Source: Tetrahymena thermophila SB210 | Lineage: Eukaryota > Ciliophora > Oligohymenophorea > Hymenostomatida > Tetrahymenidae | Direction: 5' to 3' | DNA length: 64,000 bases | NCBI RefSeq assembly: GCF_000189635.1 | Contig: NW_002476221.1 | Location: 166,932 to 230,931, forward strand | Shown: one piece after another, positions 1 through 10,713 of the stretch | Layout of the letters: every line of letters begins with the position of its first letter | Position numbering within the stretch: position 1 is the first letter of the stretch | Notes under the pieces: generated by a model | Told to the model about the DNA's origin: nothing | The model's input: only the letters and a program-made list of their open reading frames with translations | Databases searched by the model: none | Translations under genes and position numbers: made by a program

Positions 1-852
1 TACAAAAAAAGCTTATGATAACTTAATAATTATTTGAAATGGTAAAAAACGAATGATAAACGAATGAAAATATTTAAATTTATGTTGTGTTTAAAAAGAA
101 GGTGTGTGTTATGATATTTTCTTAAAAATATTTATAATTTATTATTTTAATACATAACGAGAGCTTATTTTAACAAAGAACAATACCTTGATAATCATTT
201 TAATTTTTATAAAGTAAATATTAGTAAATATAGAAGAAGAATATGATTTACCAAAAAGAAAAACTCACTCTCTTTGGATTTTTATATTTAAAATTATTTA
301 ATTACTTTGTTTCTATTTTTATTTCCTTTACTTTATTTTTTGTTTAAGCAAAAAAGAATAAATAAATTCTACTATTTTATTAGATTGAAAAATGAGTTCA
401 TTCAAAAATTTGATAATATTTATTTCTTAATCAAAATTAATGGATTATTTATTAATTGGTGTGTATTTTTCTTTTATAAATATTTTTATGATAAAAAGTA
501 ACAAAAATACAAATTATAATTTATATTTTATAGATTTTTAGTTATTCTAAAGTCAATCACAATTTTTATTAATATTTTACAATTTATAATTTTTAATGCA
601 AGAGTTAGTTTTCAAGATTGGTTTTTATGGTGTTAAATATATATTAATTTTAAAAATTTAACTAATTCATTAAATTAATATTAAATTTATTAACAGCACT
701 AATATCTATCTATCTCTCATTCATAAATTAAAAATAAACTAATATTTATCAAAAAAAAAAAGTTAAAACCATTATTGATAAAGTAGTTTACTGAAGCAAA
801 AAGCTAAAATATTAGGAAAAGCAAAGCAAACTTCATTTCTGCATTTGATAAA
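1..852. other. AT-rich non-coding stretch
   Basis: No supported gene. Reading frames here translate to runs of F, L, I, K, N and Y with no recognisable domain. The stretch probably holds the promoter and 5' untranslated region of the gene starting at 853. Confidence 0.6.
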
Positions 853-2916
853 ATGGAATTATTTTTTTCTGAATCTGATATAAGTGAATCGGATATTAAT
901 CAAATTATTCGTCCAAAGCGCCTCATGTATGGATAACATGATTTAGGTAATTTACATAAGCTTTTTAATTTGTAGGAATAACAAGCAAAATTCAATTTTT
1001 TATAAATTTAAGGACCAAACGTAAAGAATATTAAAGGCACTATGGTAATGAGAAAAGATTTTTAAGTAGTAAATTCTAGGTAGGAAAAACTTTAGTGCTC
1101 TTTGTTCTTCCCAAAAAATGAGTAGCAATCTAATTTATTAGTAATTTATTTGCATGGAAATTCCGGTTGCAGGTTAGAAGCTAATCCAGTAGTTGCTAAT
1201 TTGGCCCCTCTTGGATATCATGTTTGCTCATATGATTCTTCTGGGTGCGGTTTAAGTGAAGGAAAATATGTTACTTTAGGAATAAATGAAAAAGATGATT
1301 TGCATGCGATAATAAACAAAATGAAGTAATAGTTTGGTTACACTCATTTTATTCTTTGGGGGCGCAGTATGGGAGCAGTAACAAGCTTAATGTATTGTTT
1401 AAGTATTTAAGATCAATATGTAGTCGCAGGAGGGTAATTAAATAATTTAAATGGAGTAGTTGGTTTAGTCATAGATAGCGCATTCTCTAATTTTGCTAAT
1501 TTAACTAAGGAAATAGCTTCAAAGAAAATATCTTCTCTTTTAGTTAGTATAGGCATTAAGCATTTAAGAAACAAATTAAAAAAAGCACTTAATGGTATGG
1601 ATTTATTTGAAATAGATTTGAGTTATGATATCAAGAAATTAAAACTACCAGCTATATTCGCTTATTCAGAAAATGATACAGTTATCTTACCAAAACACAC
1701 TCATATTTTATATGATAATTATGGAGGCCCAAAACAAAAAGCTTAATTTTAAGGTGATCATAATTGCATGAGAGATTCAAATTATTTCAATTCAATCATA
1801 AGCTTCATAAACAATTATTTAAAGCACTACAAATGTTCAGAAAATCATTTTCATAGTATAGAAAATTAAGCTGCATTTAGTTAAACTAATCCATCTTTAA
1901 GATTAAACACCCTTAACTCAAGCTTAAAACTTAATTCAACTGGATTGTACAACTCTAACTAATTTTTAATAAATAATACTTTGAATACACCATTAAAGAT
2001 AGACTTGTAAACTCCAAGAGAGAATCTAGTTTCTAATGCTAAATCTCACACAATAAGTGATTTCTACAAAAAAAAATCTTCTTAATAAGAAAAAAATACA
2101 AATTAAAAGCAGTTATTTTAATAATATGTGAATCAATAGAGCTAAAAACCAGACTAAAGGCTAAATCTTGGGATACCTAATAATTTGGTATCCCAATCAG
2201 TCGATTCTTCAATTTATTTCCCTATTACAAATAAATCAAATCAAAAATATGTAATTTAAAATCCTTAAAATTTAAATACTATTTCAGATAATAACGAAAA
2301 CTACTTTTCATTATAATAATAACAATTACAACAACAACAATAATAACAACCCTCTTAGATAAATGTGATGAATCCATAGGCAAATCAAGATTTAAGATTA
2401 CTATAAGTAAATAATTACATTAATCCGAGTATTTCATAAAATACAACATACCTCCAAAAAGGTTATTAGCAAAATCAAGTTTTTGTGAATCCTCAGTATG
2501 TCTAAGCTACACCGAGTTAAACTTAACCATAACCTTAGCCTTTGCTGCTTTCAAATATGAACTTACCAAATTACAATTAAAGTAGAGATTCTTATCACAA
2601 GGTGTAATATTAGTAAGTCAGATAAAGTTAGATGACTTCTCCTTCTAATAATTTTGCAAATACAGTTAGCTAATTAAAGATCACCAACAACTAAAACTTA
2701 AATAATAATCAAATAAAAAGAAGCTAATCCAGTTCTTCGATTTCTTTTCCAGTGTAAAAAATAGACAACAACTATCTTAACAATTTAAAAAGAATGTCTT
2801 TTATAACTGCAAACAATAGTTAAAATAACACTGTAATAAACTCTATTTATTCTTAGCCAGCTAATTTTAAATCTTCATTTAATGTATAATATTCAAATCA
2901 TATTAAGCTTAAATGA
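853..2916 (+). CDS. Alpha/beta hydrolase with long Q/N-rich tail
   Basis: Single open frame of 687 codons ending at the first in-frame TGA; many internal TAA/TAG codons read as Gln. Residues about 75-320 form an alpha/beta-hydrolase domain of the serine aminopeptidase/ABHD17-like type. An oxyanion-side HGNSG motif starts at H101 and the nucleophile elbow is GRSMG with Ser172. Asp275 (motif SENDT) and His303 (GDHN) fit the remaining triad positions, so the enzyme should be an active serine hydrolase (esterase, thioesterase or peptidase; substrate not determinable). From about residue 330 to the end the protein is low complexity, rich in Q, N, S and P, with runs of Gln coded by mixed CAA/TAA/TAG. 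No signal peptide is visible. ATG 853 is the first in-frame Met and no intron is needed. The domain call is firm; the cellular role is unknown. Confidence 0.85.
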
Positions 2917-3146
2917 AGATAGTAAGTAGCATACACATATAATCTATATTTTATTTTTTTGTTGAGTAAATTTTTATTTGTATAAAATCTTTTCATAAAA
3001 ATCTAAAAAGAATCTTTTAACTTATGAACTAATAAGAGAAAATATATCATTGAGCTCTATTTAATAGCTCTTTTATATAAAAGTAATTGGTAATTTTTTG
3101 ATATTTTATTTGCTATTCAAAATTTAAATAAATAATCTTTATAGTA

Positions 3147-6050
3147 ATGGAAAAGTAATTATTTTTAGAATTACTCTATTTAAAGAGGAAGGATAGTGAT
3201 TCTATCATATCGAGAAATGACTCATATAACAAACTGAGCACTTTGATTTCTCCAAGAAATGCTCATCAAATAATTGATAAAGAGGATGAAAGGATAATAA
3301 CAAGACACTCCTCTTTTATTTATGATAGTAAAGATGATAAAAGCAAGAAAGTGAATGCTGATAATTCATTTACTAGTGAATAATCAGATTATTTTACACT
3401 TAAATCATAATAATATTTCGACTAAAAGATGAAAGAAGACATCCAAAAGAGCATAGGAAGAAAAGTAAAATAATACTAGGATAAAAATGGTAACAAAGAT
3501 TAAATTGTGTCAAAAATAATCTTACATATGCAGAGTAGCTAGAAAAAATGCTAATTAGAAAAGTAAAAAGTGAAATATGAACTAAGAAAAATAATATAAT
3601 AGTAACAAGAAGATAATTAAAGCAAACTCAATTTAAAATCTTATAACAGTTTCAATAAAATGTCTTAAAATAACCTGAGTAATGCATTTTTAAAATTTAA
3701 CTCTCGTTCTGATAATAGGCCAAATAATAAAATTTTAACACAAAATAAAAGTTCTACTTCTTAAATACATTAATCTGATTTTTAAACAATAAACTAAACT
3801 AAATAGCATAATTAAGTTAATAACCAAAACTTTTTTCTTAAAGATAAATTTTAAAACAAAAATGATTAATAGATCTAAAAAAATTTTTTTAAATTGAAAT
3901 AAACAAGCTAACATTAAACCATTTTAAATAGTTTTAGTGATTATGAGTAATAAAATTACACTGAATATGATAATTAGCTTTAATAGAAATAAAACAGTTC
4001 TTAAGAAGATCAAAATAATTAATCTAAATCTTAAAATACTACTAAAATATTGAAACTAAAAAGTTAATTCCACAAAATGTATTCCAAAAGAGGAACTCTG
4101 GAAGGACTCACCTTGCTTGATAATTTAGATGAGACACCTATAAATTAAAAATAAGCAATGACAGGTAAAAACACAATAAATACAAAAAAATCTTCTGATA
4201 GAATAAATGTTAGTAAATAATAATAACAGTAATAAAAAAACTAATCATAAGATTCATCTTTTAGTGAGTTAAATTAATTTTATAACACTAACAATAGTGA
4301 TAAGTCAGATAACAATTCTTATATTTTGGAGCAAAAAGAAAAAACAAAGGTATTATCAAGGAAATCTACTAACATATTATTATAAGACTAAATAAATTTT
4401 CCAACAAGCCAACTAGACACCTCCTTTAAAAAATAATAAACTCAATGCCAAAGTTAAAGAATTGAATACTTTTCGTAATTCAATTAAATTCTAGATAATG
4501 TAGAAGGTGTTTGTTGTGATTTAATTGACGATGCTGAACTATATTTAGATTCTACTTTTATTAAAAGCAACTTAAGTCAATTTACTTAAAAACTTTAAGA
4601 AAACAAACAAGTTTGGTTAGAAGATCCTAAATATATTCATGTAAGAGAAAAACTGAGATAAATTGAGTAAATATTGAATTTATTTGAAATGAAATTTTAT
4701 AATTTTAGAATAATGAAAGATTGTGAACAATTTATTTTTTATTCAATTTATTTATTTATTTATTTTTTCAGTTTTTTGAAAAAAGAATTTGATTAAGCCT
4801 TTTTTTATAATAGATCTTAAAAAAAAGAATAAGAATCTGATAATAATAAATAACAATTTCATCCTTACTTTTAGTTTTTAGGTTATGATAAAGTGGAAAA
4901 AATTCCAAAAAAAAGAAGTAATGAAGAAATAATAGAACAAAGATATGCCTATTTCCTCCATAAAAAAGGTGTTAATCTTAATTAACACAAATTAAAAGAT
5001 ACGTTAAATAAAGATGATAGTACTGATAAAGAATAAAAATAATAAAAGGAATAACAAGAAAAAAAGAAATAAATGATGAATAAGTATTTAACCGTTTTAA
5101 AGCAATGCAAACTAAAGTAAAAATAGTATTTTAGAGAAATAAATTAAAAATAAAATAAAGAAGAAAAAAATTTGACTATACCTTTAAAAAATAACAATTT
5201 AGTAAAAAATTAAAGTAATAGCTCTTTTATTCCTCTTTCATCTCCAAGATAAGGTCACAGAAAATACTCCTATTAAGGTCAAGAATAAAGCAAATCTTTT
5301 AATTCTTCTAAGAGATAATCCTTTTTTATGAATCTGGTTTAAAGTCCTAGATAATTTTTGAATTAATCCTACAAAATTTAAACTGAAGATTTAAGTAAAT
5401 AAAAAAGTCAAACTTCTGAAGAGTTTTTAAAAGAAGTAGAATCAAATGAAAACCTAGTCTCTTCAGAAAATATAAATATGAATTGTAATGAAAAAATAGG
5501 AGACTATGAAGAAGTACCAATAGTCAGATAAATTCTATCAAGGTATGGAAGAATTAATGGTAATGAAGGAGATAAAGTATTAAATTAAATTAAATTTTGG
5601 AGAAAAACAGAAGAATAATAATTTTTAACAAACAAAGAATTTTTTTTAACCAAACTCCAAGAATAAAAAAACAAGATAGGTGTTCATTTAGAAAAAGCAC
5701 AGGCCACTTCTTCAATCAAAAAATTACAAACGATTGAGAAAATTAAAAAAAAGTTTTAAAGTAAATAAAAAGCAAATATTGAAAAGCTTTATAAATCTGA
5801 AAAACAAATTGAAAAAAACTTAGAAGACTTGAAGATTGCTACTCAAAACATAGATTCAGTTATTAAAACTACACGTGATGGAATATGTAATTTTAAAGCA
5901 TAAAATTTCAGTGATTTATCAATCTCGGTAGGAGGTTAAACAAAACTGATAAGCTCTTATGCTGGATAAAAAGTAGATTATAAAAAAAGCTAGCCTGATG
6001 CATATAGCTAAGCTATAAAATCTTTTAAAACTCCTCGAAACTATAATTGA
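3147..6050 (+). CDS. Orphan Lys/Gln-rich protein with C-terminal coiled coil
   Basis: Open frame of 967 codons under the ciliate code, 230 bases downstream of the previous gene on the same strand. The protein is dominated by S, N, Q and K. A lysine- and Glu-rich segment between about residues 830 and 910 (EKIKKKF..., KSEKQIEKNLEDLK) looks like a coiled coil. No catalytic motif or membrane segment was recognised. Two candidate introns, 4641-4708 (68 nt) and 4723-4771 (49 nt), both have GT..AG ends. Removing either alone breaks the frame, but removing both keeps it (117 nt), giving 928 residues. The hydrophobic read-through at 4723-4771 (FYSIYLFIYFF) looks intronic, so I lean slightly towards the spliced form. 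Function unknown. Confidence 0.75.
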
Positions 6051-6346
6051 AAAAAAAAACAAGGATTTACTTAATTAAATTAAAAAATTCTAAAATTTCA
6101 TCTAAATAAAATAAAATAAAATATTTTTATTGTAAAACCTTGCTTAAAAAATGATTTATTTTTTAATTTATTGCCATTAATTCCCAATTATGAAAAGATA
6201 CATAAAAATGTATAAGTTCTTAAAATTAATTAAAGAATATTTATATAAAGTATTTTTGTATGGTTACTTTCATTTAATTCTATATACAATAAATAATTTA
6301 AGAAATATATACATGAATAGAGTTAATTTTAACTTTCATAAATAAA

Positions 6347-7801
6347 TCATTCTTTCTTGTAAAGGAAGTCATAGAGTTTAATTTTGTTTTAATGAGCTAT
6401 TGATAAAATAAATTATTCGTCTAAAGTAGATATGTATTAAGCTTTAGCTAAAGAAGCTTCGCTTGAATCTAATGTAATATATTTCATTTCTATTAATGAT
6501 GCTATTTAAGAATAAAAGTCAACTGACTAATCATACAAATTCAATTCACTCTATCTATTCAAGCTATAGTTCTTTATAAACTCACTTTAACTGATAAGAC
6601 ATTAAGCTAAAGCTATCATACGGTCAATTTTTATAGGTTTTAAAAACTATAATGTACCTTCTTACTTTCCTTTATACTATCTACCTTTATAATCTTTAAA
6701 AAGCTTTTTATCAGTACTTTCAGGATTTCTATTTCCAATCCAGCACGCTAATAGAATCATAGAGGAGTAAAATGGTAGTTTGGCTATTTAGATAGGGCTT
6801 TATAATAAATAGATAATTTTATATTAAGAATAAAATAAATAAAAATATAAAATGGATTACCTGATTAATGAAAATGACTCAGACCTAATAGATTTATTAT
6901 TGGTTATTTTTTCTATGAATTCTTTGGTATCTCCTTCATTTAGGTATGGATCTTAAAGTATTAGTTTTCTAGCATACACGAAATTATCTTCTTTAATAAG
7001 GTGAACAAAATCTTTTATCTAAGGATTTTCTTTTCTATCATAACTATTGATAAGAAATTTGAAAAGTTTAAGGCAGATACTGCACATTGTTGTAGCGTTT
7101 TTTATAATAATATTAAAGTTTTATACCATATCATTAATAAATTTATCACCAAAGACTTCAAAACATTTTTTTTCTTAGTCTAAAAGCTTATTTTGTAGGT
7201 TTATTTTAATTACATTCTTCAAATTTTTAATGTCGATTGGCTATAGAGTAATAGCAGGCAGTAAATCTATTTCGCTATTTTCGAGGATTGCTTGATCTTA
7301 GAAAGTAATTCCAGAAAATATAATACAAAAATTTATCTTTAAAATGTTTTTTATACTGATTAATTATGAAAAGAATTTAGGTGTTATTGACAACTTTTCA
7401 ATATTATCCAGCCATAAGTAGAAATGATGATCTTCAAAAGAAAAATACTGTTATGAATTCTCATCTAGCTCTTATTATTTAGTGAATTCATGAAGCTGGT
7501 TTATTCTATGAATTAATTAGCTTGTTTTTGTAGTTTGTTTTAACTTATAATTAAATTTAGCTTCTAAAGAAGATATTAATGCTTAAATTACAGTTTTCTT
7601 AGTTTAGCATTAAATACAATTTATTTTTACATAATTGATCTACTTTTCTTAAAGTAAATCACGAATAAGAGTAGTTTTTCCAGATCCTGAAATACCATAA
7701 ATAATCATATCACTATCACTATCTAGTAAATTTGATATCAAAGACACTTATGGTTATCTCTGAACGCAGGACTTTTAAAAGTCATCAGATAACCCACTCA
7801 T
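6347..7801 (-). CDS. ORC5: Origin recognition complex subunit 5
   Basis: Two exons, complement(6861..7801) and complement(6347..6797). The 62/63-base GT..AG intron (6798-6860) joins AG to C, and the product is 463 residues, close to other ORC5 proteins. The N-terminus has the ORC5-like segment CVQRQPQVSLISNLL followed by Walker A GISGSGKT (residues 36-43). A Walker B-like LWLDN lies around residues 129-133 and a sensor-type FSG follows. The second exon carries the ORC5 C-terminal region (LPFYSSMILLACWIGNRNP, then the IDRM...LI segment). The protein is an AAA+-type subunit of the nuclear complex that marks replication origins and loads MCM helicase. Start ATG 7801 was chosen because the conserved region begins about 12 residues later. 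It overlaps the stop of a 46-codon upstream frame. The gene converges on the preceding plus-strand gene. Confidence 0.9.
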
Positions 7802-8350
7802 TATTTTTGCTTTAAATGAGTCTTACTATTAAAGTAGATTGTTTAAATTTGATATTTTGATTGACAATTAAAGTTATTTATATTATCAAAGTAATTAAAG
7901 CAAGAATCAATTAAATATCTTTTTTTAGATTAAGACATAAATTATTTATTCAGCTCTTTTTTTCAAATTAAAAATTGGTTGCATCAGATGGAGGGATGGA
8001 TGAAAAAATAAATAAATAATAGCTAGAATTTAATTTTAATGTGTCTTGAAAAAATCCAATTTTAAAAAAATATAAATATTTTATATATTTGTAATTTGAA
8101 AAATCTATTAAGTAAAAGAAATTTTGTAGGCTTAAAATTTATTCTATTTTATTATAAATAAATAAGCTGATATTAAGCTTTAAAAAATTAGTCTTTTTTA
8201 TTTGCGAATGTTAAAAAATAAAAGATATTTTTAATACGCATCAAGTTAATTTTTGATATATTTTGGTTATCCAATAATTACTAAATTTAACAATTGATAT
8301 TATTAAAGAAATTTCATCAAAATTATCATTTTAAAAATCTTTAAACTAAA
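7802..8350. promoter_or_regulatory. Divergent intergenic region; short uORF before ORC5
   Basis: Holds the divergent promoters of ORC5 (-) and SBPase (+). On the minus strand a 46-codon frame starts at ATG 7938 and ends at TGA 7798-7800, overlapping the ORC5 start codon as TAATGA. It could be an upstream ORF that tunes ORC5 translation, or chance. The rest is AT-rich without recognisable elements. Confidence 0.35.
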
Positions 8351-9859
8351 ATGGAAACTCATACTCATCTAGTTTTTTCAGACTGCGAGAGTCTTTAGAA
8401 AATATACATTGCTCTCCTTGACTCTTTTATTGAGCTTGCTGACCTTCTTAGATTCCATGCCTGTATTTCTCTTTAATTATTTAGATTTCTTAAGCTAATG
8501 ATATACATATATATATATATATATTACATAAAGGTGGAAGAAAGGAAGCTGGCTCATAAAACGCATTTGGAGATATTTAACTCGAATGTGATACAAAAAG
8601 CGATGAAATTATTTTCAATCATTTGAAAAAAACTGGAGAAGTTGCATATGGTTTAAGCGAGGAACAACCAAAGGTATGTTTTAAATTTTATAATAGTAAA
8701 CTTCAACATATCGCATAAAATATTTAGCTTGTAGAATTAGGAGGAAATAAATATATTGTTACATTTGATCCATTAGATGGAAGCTCAATTATTGGTTGCA
8801 ATTGGACAGTAGGAACAATTTTTGGTATATGGAAAAATGATGAGAAGTAAATTTATATTCAAAGATATTGCTTATTATCTTAAAATTTATTTACAACTTA
8901 GGGTTTTGATAGGTCACAAGACAAAAGATTTAATTGCATCTGGATGTTGCATGTATGGTCCTAGAACTACAGCTGTGATATATAACGAAAAAACTAAAAC
9001 AGTGAATGAATATTCTTTAACATGTAATTAAAAAAAATTTTCTAAATAGACTTACATAAGTAATCAAATTAAATTTAATTAAGTGAATAAATAAAAGCAA
9101 GTTGAATGGATTTTATCATTGCCTAACATTGTTATTAAACCTTAAGGAAAGTTATTTGCTCCAGGAAATTTAAGGGCTGCAAGTGAAAATCCTAACTATA
9201 GATAATGCATTAATAACTGGATTGATTAAGGATATACTTTAAGATATACAGGCGGTATGGTTCCTGATGTATATTTTACAAATGATAACTAATTTAAAAG
9301 AAAATTAACAAGTTTTTTATAAATAGATTTATTAGATTTTCATTAAAGGCTCTGGTATTTTTACTACTATTTCCTCAAAAAGCCACGCTGTCAAATTAAG
9401 GTATTATTTTTTTTATCTTACTTTATTTAATAATAAATACTTTTTTTAATCTCAAAAATACATTAAAGTTATTGTTTTAATTAATAATTTTGAATAAATT
9501 TTAGTTATAGAAAGTACATTTTACAAATATTTTGTGTAAGTATTTCTTACAATCTTTCTAATTATTATAATTCAATAACGTCTTTTTAATTTTCTATCTG
9601 TCTGTTATAATTATTTAGAATTCAATAGCTAATTTAAGTTTTTATCTGTTATTTTTTTCTTATTTTAAATGTTATTTCTTAAAGAGTATTATATGAAGTT
9701 GCTCCATTGGCACATCTTGTTGAAATGGCAAAAGGTAAAAGCAGTGATGGAAAAAATTCACTAATGGAATTGGAAGTTACATCTTACGATCAACGCTCAG
9801 GAATTATTGTTGGAAGTACAGAAGAAGTTGATAAAATTTTATCAACCTTAAATTCTTGA
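8351..9859 (+). CDS. Sedoheptulose-1,7-bisphosphatase
   Basis: Seven exons: 8351-8462, 8534-8673, 8728-8846, 8902-9023, 9084-9268, 9327-9400 and 9685-9859, giving 308 residues. All joins keep frame; the 9024-9083 intron (60 nt) is the least certain because its read-through is also open. The FBPase/SBPase metal-binding signature DPLDGSS lies at residues 98-104 and is followed by [15 protein letters not shown] (141-147), KLFAPGNLR and [10 protein letters not shown] are typical of SBPase rather than FBPase. The enzyme removes the C1 phosphate from sedoheptulose-1,7-bisphosphate using Mg2+. No clear N-terminal targeting peptide is visible, so a cytosolic location is likely. In a heterotroph it would feed carbon into the non-oxidative pentose phosphate pathway. 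Family assignment is firm; substrate preference over fructose-1,6-bisphosphate is inferred from the motifs. Confidence 0.88.
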
Positions 9860-10248
9860 AAATAAATAAAATAAATTATCTTAAAATATTAATTATCTGC
9901 ATTATTTCAAATAATGTCAACCATAAATGTTAGATATTTTTTTACATTTTTATTTTTTTACTGATAATTTAATTGTATTTTTAACAAGTTTTTTATTCAT
10001 AATATTATTTGGTTTTATGGTTATATATTTTCATTAGATTAAGAAAACTTAATAATTTATCATTTATTTCAACACCTTATATGTAAAATAATAAGTATTG
10101 CTCTGTAATTAATAGATATAAATAGAGAATAAAATAAGATAAAAATATTATCAAATGCATCATATAAATTTATTGAATTTTGTTCTAATCTAGTAGTAAT
10201 TAATATTTGCGTTTAGAATAAGAATATTATTAGCTAACATTAAAAGTA
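9860..10248. other. AT-rich intergenic region
   Basis: Nothing recognisable; AT-rich sequence between the SBPase stop and the first possible exon of the next gene. Confidence 0.6.
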
Positions 10249-10713
10249 ATGTTCACCAAAAAAAAAAGAAAGCTCTATGATTATATTTTTTTATAGTACT
10301 TCGAAATTAGTAATTTGATCAATTAATAAACTTGTATTTTAAACGCATCTGTTTGAATCAGCTAAAAAAATTATTTAAATATCATAATAACCAAAAAAAA
10401 ATCATTCATTCAATTAATAAATCAATTAATTAATTTAATTAATTTTTAGAGTAAAAATACCCTAACCTACCTTTATTACTCTAAAAAAATTCTTAACAAG
10501 CTAGCCAGCATCAAGTTAGATTTACCTATCATTTATAAATTAAAATATTTAATAACAAAGAAGCTGTTGTTTTAAACTTAAATTGTTAAGAATAGAAGCT
10601 ATTTTAAAGTAGTTTACCACAATCTAACGTATCCAATAATTAGAGAACAGCCTTTCAAAAGTTAGGGAGATTTTTGTAAAGAAACCTATAAAAATATTTT
10701 AGAATTTCTTTTA
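10249..10713 (+). other. Possible 5' exons of the Q/N-rich gene
   Basis: The frame of the next gene stays open upstream to 10357 and looks coding from about 10450, with higher GC and mixed amino acids, but has no ATG before 10714. A model with exon 10249-10350 starting ATG TTC ACC and a 99-nt GT..AG intron (10351-10449) joins in frame and would add 155 residues. The donor GTTTGA is not a good consensus, so this is a suggestion. Confidence 0.35.

Noticed and set aside
307-501. 64-codon ORF on the plus strand
   Set aside because: Composition is F, L, I, K and Y only, as expected of random AT-rich DNA. It does not end in TGA, and under table 6 it runs on into more low-complexity sequence with no domain.
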